Positions 58,810 to 64,000 of a stretch of 64,000 bases of DNA are shown piece after piece. Position numbers and translations under genes: made by a program. The notes under the pieces are model-generated. The model was not told where the DNA came from. It saw only the letters and a list, made by a program, of their open reading frames with translations, and searched no databases. Within the stretch, counting starts at the first letter, position 1, and every line of letters begins with the position of its first letter. This stretch comes from Streptomyces sp. VRA16 Mangrove soil (lineage in GTDB: Bacteria > Actinomycetota > Actinomycetes > Streptomycetales > Streptomycetaceae), in the NCBI RefSeq assembly GCF_017377775.1, contig NZ_JAFVLN010000004.1, forward strand, positions 186,001 through 250,000. The letters run 5' to 3'.

Positions 58810-59595
58810 ATGCCCACCAGCGCTTCACCGGCCGTCGGCCGCGCCCTGGACATCCTGCTCCACCTGTCCAGCCGCCCCGGCCCGGTGCGCGCCCCCGCGC
58901 TCGCCGCCGACCTGGGGATTCCGCGGTCCAGCATCTATCACATCCTCACCGTTCTGGTGGACCGCGGATTCGTCACGTACATCCCGGAGGGGCAGCTGTA
59001 CGGGCTCGGGGTCTCCGCCTTCGAGGTCGGCTCGGCCTATCTGCGGCACGAGCCGCTCGAACGGCTCGCCCGGCCGCTGGTGCGCGCGCTCGCCCAGCAG
59101 CTGGGGCAGCCCGTGCACCTGGGCGTGCTGCACGGGACGGAGAGCGTCTATCTGCTGAAGGAACTGCCGTCCGCCTCGCACGCGCCGGAACCCGCGCCCG
59201 AGCTCGTCACCGACGTCGGGGTGCGGCTGCCCGCCCATCTCACCGCGAACGGCCGCGCCCTCCTGGCCCACTCGTCGCCCGCTCAGGTGCGCGCGCTGTT
59301 CCCCGCGGGGCCGCTGCTCACCAGGACGGGGCGCGGGCCGCGCACCCCGGCCGAGCTGCGCCGCGGGCTCGCCGTGGAGCGGGAGCGCGGCTGGTCGGAG
59401 GAGGTCGAGCTGGTGTCGGAGGGGATGCGGTCGCTGGCCGCGCCCGCCTTCGACCACCTCGGGCAGCCGGTCGCGGCCCTGTCCACGACGTGGCGGCGGT
59501 CCGCCGGACGGCACGGCGTGGAGGAGATCGCGGAGCGGCTGCAGCGCGCCGCCGCCCGCCTGACCGCCGCGATGCTCGGGCACTCCCCGTCCTGA
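58810..59595 (+). CDS. hutR: IclR-family regulator, probably of the hut genes
   Basis: 261 residues. N-terminal winged HTH AVGRALDILLHLSSRPGPVR followed by APALAADLGIPRSSIYHILT, and a C-terminal IclR effector domain (HLGVLHGTESVYLLKELPSA, RLPAHLTANGRALLAHSSPA, SEGMRSLAAPAFDHLGQPVA). It lies 183 bp upstream of hutU in the same direction, with a perfect 16-bp palindrome between, making it the likely regulator of histidine use; urocanate is the usual inducer of hut systems. ATG at 58810 is chosen; a GTG at 58798 is in frame. The symbol is tentative. Confidence 0.8.
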   Translation: MPTSASPAVGRALDILLHLSSRPGPVRAPALAADLGIPRSSIYHILTVLVDRGFVTYIPEGQLYGLGVSAFEVGSAYLRHEPLERLARPLVRALAQQLGQPVHLGVLHGTESVYLLKELPSASHAPEPAPELVTDVGVRLPAHLTANGRALLAHSSPAQVRALFPAGPLLTRTGRGPRTPAELRRGLAVERERGWSEEVELVSEGMRSLAAPAFDHLGQPVAALSTTWRRSAGRHGVEEIAERLQRAAARLTAAMLGHSPS

Positions 59596-59651
59596 CGTGC
59601 CGACCTTCTCCGCCGGAAGCCTTTCGTTCCTGCGCACGCCGACCACAATCC

Positions 59652-59667
59652 GTCTCGGATCCGAGAC
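59652..59667. promoter_or_regulatory. Perfect palindrome upstream of hutU
   Basis: GTCTCGGATCCGAGAC is an uninterrupted 16-bp palindrome located 112 bp upstream of the hutU start and 57 bp after the IclR-type gene. Likely operator for the IclR-family protein, or a hairpin ending the regulator transcript (no T-run). Confidence 0.6.
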
Positions 59668-59778
59668 ATGTTCACCGCTGTACTGGTCCGGGTCTGTCTC
59701 GTCTTCTGTGATGTCGGAGCACGAGCCGTCCCGCGCCGGGACGGTGATCCACCCCGCTCTGCGTCATCTGGAGGTCTC

Positions 59779-61449
59779 ATGACCAGCTCCGCTCCCCGCC
59801 CCGTCCGCGCCCCGCGCGGCACCGAGCTCAACACCCTGGGGTGGCAGCAGGAGGGCGCCCTGCGGATGCTCATGAACAACCTCGACGCCGAGGTCGCCGA
59901 GCACCCGGACAAGCTGGTCGTGTACGGCGGCACCGGCAAGGCGGCCCGGTCCTGGGAGGCGTACGACGCGATCGTGCGCACGCTGAAGACGCTCAAGGAC
60001 GACGAGACGCTGCTCGTCCAGTCCGGCAAGCCGGTCGGCGTGCTGCGCACCAACGAGTGGGCGCCGCGCGTGCTGCTCGCCAACTCCAACCTCGTCGGTG
60101 ACTGGGCGAACTGGGAGGAGTTCCGCAAGCTGGAGGCCGAGGGTCTGACGATGTACGGCCAGATGACGGCCGGTTCGTGGATCTACATCGGTTCGCAGGG
60201 CATCGTCCAGGGCACGTACGAGACCTTCGGCGCCGTCGCCCGCAAGAAGTTCGACGGGACGCTCGCCGGGACCATCACCCTGACCGCCGGTCTCGGCGGC
60301 ATGGGTGGTGCCCAGCCGCTGGCCGTGACCATGAACGAGGGCGTCGCGATCTGTGTCGACGTCGACGAGACGCGCGTCGACCGCCGCATCGGCACCCGCT
60401 ACCTCGACGTCAAGGCCGACAACCTGGACCACGCCCTGGAGCTGGCGGTCAAGGCCCGTGACGAGCGCCGCGGCCTGTCCATCGGTGTCGTCGGCAACGC
60501 CGCCGAGATCTTCCCGGAGCTGCTGCGCCGCGGTGCCCCGATCGACATCGTGACCGACCAGACCTCGGCCCACGACCCGCTGGCCTACCTGCCGGTCGGC
60601 ATCTCGGTCGAGGACTGGGACAAGGAGCGCGAGGCGGACCCGGCCGGCTTCACCGAGAAGGCCCGCCACTCGATGCGCCTGCACGTCGAGGCCATGGTCG
60701 GCTTCCTCGACCAGGGCAAGGAGGTCTTCGACTACGGCAACTCGATCCGTGACGAGGCCCGCAAGGCCGGCTACGACCGCGCCTTCGACTTCCCCGGCTT
60801 CGTCCCGGCGCACATCCGGCCGCTGTTCGAGGAGGGCCTCGGCCCGTTCCGCTGGGCCGCCCTCTCCGGCGACCCGGAGGACATCGCCAAGACGGACAAG
60901 GCGATCAAGGAGCTGTTCCCGGAGAACAAGCACCTGCACCGCTGGCTGGACATGGCCGCCGAGCGCATCTCCTTCGAGGGTCTGCCGGCCCGTATCTGCT
61001 GGCTGGGCTACGGCGAGCGCCACCTCGCGGGTCTCAAGTTCAACGAGATGGTCGCCAGCGGCGAGCTCTCCGCCCCGGTCGCCATCGGCCGCGACCACCT
61101 CGACTCGGGCTCGGTCGCGTCCCCGTACCGCGAGACCGAGGCCATGAAGGACGGCTCGGACGCGATCGCCGACTGGCCGCTGCTGAACGCCCTGGTCAAC
61201 ACCTCCTCGGGCGCCACGTGGGTCTCCCTGCACCACGGTGGCGGCGTCGGCATGGGCCGCTCCATCCACGCCGGTCAGGTCTGTGTCGCCGACGGCACCG
61301 AGCTCGCCGCCCGCAAGATCGAGCGCGTGCTCACCAACGACCCGGCGATGGGTGTCATCCGCCACGTCGACGCCGGGTACGAGCACGCGGCCGACGTCGC
61401 CGCCGAGCGCGGTGTGCGGGTGCCGATGCGCGAGGGCGACGACGCGTGA
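59779..61449 (+). CDS. hutU: Urocanate hydratase
   Basis: 556 residues starting at ATG 59779 with GGAGG 4 nt upstream. Full-length urocanase: [20 protein letters not shown], the NAD+-site region [20 protein letters not shown], and the active-site loop [18 protein letters not shown] with the conserved Cys407. It adds water to urocanate to give 4-imidazolone-5-propionate, second step of histidine degradation. Overlaps hutG by GTGA. HutH and HutI are not in the window, as expected for Streptomyces where hut genes are dispersed. Confidence 0.97.
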   Translation: MTSSAPRPVRAPRGTELNTLGWQQEGALRMLMNNLDAEVAEHPDKLVVYGGTGKAARSWEAYDAIVRTLKTLKDDETLLVQSGKPVGVLRTNEWAPRVLLANSNLVGDWANWEEFRKLEAEGLTMYGQMTAGSWIYIGSQGIVQGTYETFGAVARKKFDGTLAGTITLTAGLGGMGGAQPLAVTMNEGVAICVDVDETRVDRRIGTRYLDVKADNLDHALELAVKARDERRGLSIGVVGNAAEIFPELLRRGAPIDIVTDQTSAHDPLAYLPVGISVEDWDKEREADPAGFTEKARHSMRLHVEAMVGFLDQGKEVFDYGNSIRDEARKAGYDRAFDFPGFVPAHIRPLFEEGLGPFRWAALSGDPEDIAKTDKAIKELFPENKHLHRWLDMAAERISFEGLPARICWLGYGERHLAGLKFNEMVASGELSAPVAIGRDHLDSGSVASPYRETEAMKDGSDAIADWPLLNALVNTSSGATWVSLHHGGGVGMGRSIHAGQVCVADGTELAARKIERVLTNDPAMGVIRHVDAGYEHAADVAAERGVRVPMREGDDA

Positions 61450-62405
61450 CGGTTCCCGACCGTGCGGCCGCTCCGTGGACGGGCCGCGACGACGGCCCCG
61501 ACGCGGAGCTGCGCCGCTGGCACCACGTCGTCCGTACGACTCCCGCGGAGAGCTGGTCGGACGTCGTGTTCGCGGGGTTCGCCTCCGACGAGGGGGTGCG
61601 CCGCAACAAGGGCCGCGTCGGCGCCGCCCAGGGACCGGCCGCGCTGCGGGCCGCCCTCGGCGGGCTCGCCCTGCCCGGTGACGCGCCGACCGCCGTCGAC
61701 GCCGGTGACGTGGTCGTCGCCGACGGCGATCTCGCCGCGGGGCAGGAGCGGCTCGCCGCGCTGATCGCCCCGCAACTGGCCGCGGGCCGCCGCACGTTCG
61801 TGCTCGGCGGCGGCCACGCCGTGGGGTACGCGAGCTACCGGGCGCTCGTGCGCAGCGGGCTGCTCGACGGTGGTCGGCGGCTCGGCATTCTCAATCTGGA
61901 CGCCCACTTCGATCTGCGCGACGACGCGGTGCCGAGCTCCGGCACGCCGTTCCTGCAGATCGCGCGGGACGAACAGGCGGCCGGGCGGCCGTTCCACTAC
62001 GCGGTGCTCGGCATCAGCCAGCCCGCCAACACGGAACGCCTTTTCGCCACCGCGCGCGACCTCGGGGTGCGGCATCTGCCGGACTCCGCGTGCGGGGTCG
62101 ACAACCTTGCGGGCGTGGACGGTTTCGTCGACGCCTTCCTCGACGGCTGTGACCTCGTGCATCTCACGGTCGACCTGGACGTGCTGCCGGCCGCCGAGGC
62201 GCCCGGGGTGTCCGCCCCGGCCGCGTACGGCGTCCCGACACCGGTGATCGAGCGGGTCTGCACCCGCGTCGCCGCCTCCGGGAAGCTCGCGCTCACCGAT
62301 GTGGCCGAGCTCAACCCGGCGTACGACGTGGACGCGCGCACCGCCCGCGCGGCCGCCCGTCTCGTGCACCGCACGGCACTGCTGTGGGAGCCGCTCAAGC
62401 CCTGA
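61446..62405 (+). CDS. hutG: Formimidoylglutamase (arginase/ureohydrolase fold)
   Basis: 319 residues starting at GTG 61446, overlapping the hutU stop. Ureohydrolase binuclear Mn motifs are intact: [10 protein letters not shown] (His), [11 protein letters not shown] (Asp-x-His-x-x-Asp) and [20 protein letters not shown] (Asp-x-Asp). The one-step route hydrolyses N-formimidoyl-glutamate to glutamate and formamide, last step of histidine use. Neighbour hutU makes this assignment more likely than agmatinase or arginase. Confidence 0.92.
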   Translation: MTVPDRAAAPWTGRDDGPDAELRRWHHVVRTTPAESWSDVVFAGFASDEGVRRNKGRVGAAQGPAALRAALGGLALPGDAPTAVDAGDVVVADGDLAAGQERLAALIAPQLAAGRRTFVLGGGHAVGYASYRALVRSGLLDGGRRLGILNLDAHFDLRDDAVPSSGTPFLQIARDEQAAGRPFHYAVLGISQPANTERLFATARDLGVRHLPDSACGVDNLAGVDGFVDAFLDGCDLVHLTVDLDVLPAAEAPGVSAPAAYGVPTPVIERVCTRVAASGKLALTDVAELNPAYDVDARTARAAARLVHRTALLWEPLKP

Positions 62406-62512
62406 GTCCGGCTCCCGTTCCGGGGCGGCGGCCGCCCTCACGGCCGCCGCCCCACCCTTCCCAGCCTTTCCCCCTGTCCCCCCGTCCTTCCGCTCCACCT
62501 GGAGGTGCATGC

Positions 62513-63889
62513 ATGGCACTCTCGCAGCAGCTCGACACCGACGGCACGACCCGAGAACCGGCGTCGGGCGGCTCCCCCAGAGCCTCCGCCTCCAGCTCCC
62601 ACGACGAACCCGTCACGAAGTTCCACTGGCGCGTCACCGCGACGACGTTCGGCGCGAACTTCTCCGACGGCTACGCGCTCGGCATCATCGGCGCGGCGCT
62701 GCCCGTCCTGACCGACACGATGCATCTGTCGGGCGTCTGGCAGGGCCTGCTCGGGGCGTCCGCGCTGATCGGTCTCTTCTTCGGCTCGATCCTGCTGGGC
62801 GGGCTCGCCGACCGGATCGGCCGGCAGAAGCTCTACGTCGCGAACTTCATCCTCATCACGATCGCGTCGGCGGCGCAGCTGTGGGCCCACGACCCGACGA
62901 CGCTGTTCGTGCTTCGGCTGCTGATCGGCTTCGGGCTCGGGGCCGACTACGCGGTCGGCCCCACCCTGCTCTCGGAGTTCGCGCCGCACCGGCTGCGCGG
63001 GCTGCTGCTCGGCTCGCTGACCGTGCTGTGGACCGTCGGCTACGTCGTCGCGAACGTGCTGGGCACCTTCATTCCGCTGTCCGACTCGGCGGCCCATTGG
63101 CTGCTCGCCTCGGGGGCGATTCCCTCCGCGCTGGTCCTGCTGATGCGCATCGGCACGCCGGAGTCGCCGTCCTGGCTGGACAGCGTCGGCCGCCACGAGG
63201 AGGCCGCCCGGATCCGCCGCGACTACCTGGGCCAGACCGACGCGCAGCCCGCGACGGCGGTCGCGGCCGAGCCGCCCAAGGCGCGGTACCGGGAGCTGTT
63301 CGCCCGCGGTCAGGCCCGTAACACCTGGTTCGGCGTGCTCTTCTACAGCGCCCAGGTACTGCCCTACTTCGCGATCTACACGTTCGTGCCCGCGATCCTC
63401 GACGCGCTTCAGATAGGCAACGAGGACGTCGGCTATCTGCTGCTCAACCTGTTCCTGCTGGCCGGCGGTGTACTCGGCCTCTGGCCGGTCTACCGGATGG
63501 GACGGCGCCCGTTCACCACCTGGACCTTCCTCGTGATGACCGTGTGCCTCGGTCTGATGGCGGTGCTGTCCGGCGCCTCCGGCTGGTGGCTGATGGTGCC
63601 GTTCCTGCTCTACACCTTCATCATGGCGGCGGCCTCCAACATCACCCAGGTCTATCCGGCCGAGCTGTTCCCAACGCCCCTGCGTGGTTCGGGCGTCGGC
63701 TTCCTCAACGGCACCAGCCGCATCGCCTCCGCCGTCGGCACCTTCGTGCTGCCGGTCAGCCTGAGCGCCTGGGGAATGGGCTGGTCGATGGCGTGGATGA
63801 CCGGCGTCCTGGCCATCGGCACCGTCGGCAGCCTCCTGTGGGCCCCGGAGACGAAGGACACCGTCACGGCGGAAGAAATGATCCACTGA
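62513..63889 (+). CDS. MFS transporter of the hut locus (metabolite:proton symporter type)
   Basis: 458 residues starting at ATG 62513 with GGAGG 6 nt upstream. The N-terminus is a ~35-residue soluble tail, then FHWRVTATTFGANFSDGYAL. The loop motif LGGLADRIGRQKLYVANFIL, RLLIGFGLGADYAVGPTLLS and PAELFPTPLRGSGVGFLNGT place it in the sugar-porter/aromatic-acid:H+ symporter branch of MFS. It follows hutG by 107 bp in the same direction, so uptake of histidine, urocanate or a related acid is a reasonable inference. No direct evidence of substrate. Confidence 0.9.
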   Translation: MALSQQLDTDGTTREPASGGSPRASASSSHDEPVTKFHWRVTATTFGANFSDGYALGIIGAALPVLTDTMHLSGVWQGLLGASALIGLFFGSILLGGLADRIGRQKLYVANFILITIASAAQLWAHDPTTLFVLRLLIGFGLGADYAVGPTLLSEFAPHRLRGLLLGSLTVLWTVGYVVANVLGTFIPLSDSAAHWLLASGAIPSALVLLMRIGTPESPSWLDSVGRHEEAARIRRDYLGQTDAQPATAVAAEPPKARYRELFARGQARNTWFGVLFYSAQVLPYFAIYTFVPAILDALQIGNEDVGYLLLNLFLLAGGVLGLWPVYRMGRRPFTTWTFLVMTVCLGLMAVLSGASGWWLMVPFLLYTFIMAAASNITQVYPAELFPTPLRGSGVGFLNGTSRIASAVGTFVLPVSLSAWGMGWSMAWMTGVLAIGTVGSLLWAPETKDTVTAEEMIH

Positions 63890-63925
63890 CCCACACCGCC
63901 GCTTCCCGACGCCCCGCGTCGTGAT

Positions 63926-63955
63926 GGGCCCCGCCGTCCTGGGACGGCGGGGCCC
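63926..63955. terminator. Strong bidirectional hairpin terminator
   Basis: GGGCCCCGCCGTC (63926-63938) pairs exactly with GACGGCGGGGCCC (63943-63955) around a CTGG loop. It lies 37 bp after the MFS stop and just before an inferred convergent gene end. Confidence 0.85.
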
Positions 63956-63962
63956 CCGGTGC

Positions 63963-64000
63963 TCACGGGCCGTCCGCCGGCCGCCCCGCCACGACGAAGT
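63963..64000 (-). CDS. Possible C-terminal end of a minus-strand gene entering from the right
   Basis: Read from the right edge, the minus strand gives FVVAGRPADGP then TGA (63965-63963). Its position directly behind a bidirectional hairpin suits the 3' end of a convergent gene. Too short to identify. Confidence 0.3.
   Translation of the reverse strand, partial: FVVAGRPADGP

Noticed and set aside
1..64000. tRNA, rRNA, transposase, integrase or attachment sites
   Set aside because: None could be recognised by eye on either strand; an automated covariance-model scan would be needed to exclude small RNA genes.

Overview
The window reads as a chromosomal segment of a Streptomyces or close relative. 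It is very GC-rich with strong G/C preference at third codon positions. GTG and TTG starts and GTGA/ATGA stop-start overlaps are common. The gene content is typical: many TetR, Lrp, MarR, MerR, HxlR, IclR and PucR regulators paired with MFS exporters, a mycothiol-type DinB/MDMPI protein, a luciferase-like F420-type oxidoreductase, and a hut locus of the actinobacterial kind. I see no tRNA, rRNA, CRISPR array, transposase or integrase.

Layout. 1-2820: a PGRP amidase cut by the left edge, and a long-form GAPDH with a strong hairpin between them. 2868-5199: SGNH esterase plus TetR, divergent from a treble-clef FBP-type protein across a perfect operator-like palindrome. 5236-9111: a TPR protein, a small graveyard of gene remnants (LysR, acyl-CoA dehydrogenase), then TetR divergent from a Vat-like O-acetyltransferase. 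9125-14493: a tandem Lrp regulator divergent from an MFS/M20 amidohydrolase operon, then an amino acid permease. 14545-19742: DUF1266-like protein, methyltransferase, a TrkA-N/RCK-type membrane protein, MFS. 19750-24668 (all minus): MarR, MFS, isochorismatase-like hydrolase, NCS1 permease and hydantoin-racemase-like protein, probably a ureide/hydantoin or nucleobase salvage set. 24765-28703: MerR, secreted SGNH lipase, GH13 alpha-glucosidase.

29043-33260 is the most unusual part: a candidate RiPP locus. A 26-residue peptide ending in a Cys-rich CYYLC segment has an excellent ribosome binding site. It is followed by a hairpin and then by three translationally coupled genes: a PqqD-like-domain/M50 membrane protease fusion, a large TPR protein with a degenerate NTPase-like N-terminus, and a flavin reductase. 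No radical SAM enzyme, lanthipeptide synthetase, YcaO or P450 is present, so the modification chemistry (if any) does not match a class I can name.

33317-42417: AsnC regulator, HAD phosphatase, an acyl-CoA ligase/TetR operon divergent from a single-chain biotin-dependent acyl-CoA carboxylase, and a TetR/MFS pair whose shared promoter carries an 18-bp-period array of GAAC-N3-GTTC sites. 42480-46159: Ppx/GppA, a block of ~118-bp tandem repeats, LLM oxidoreductase, SRPBCC protein, HxlR regulator. 46305-56744: MoxR ATPase and VWA protein operon, PucR regulator, then a 1647-residue AAA ATPase and a flotillin. 57276-63889: MDMPI protein, a truncated CdaR-like regulator, and the histidine utilisation locus (IclR regulator, urocanate hydratase, formimidoylglutamase, MFS transporter), closed by a strong bidirectional hairpin.
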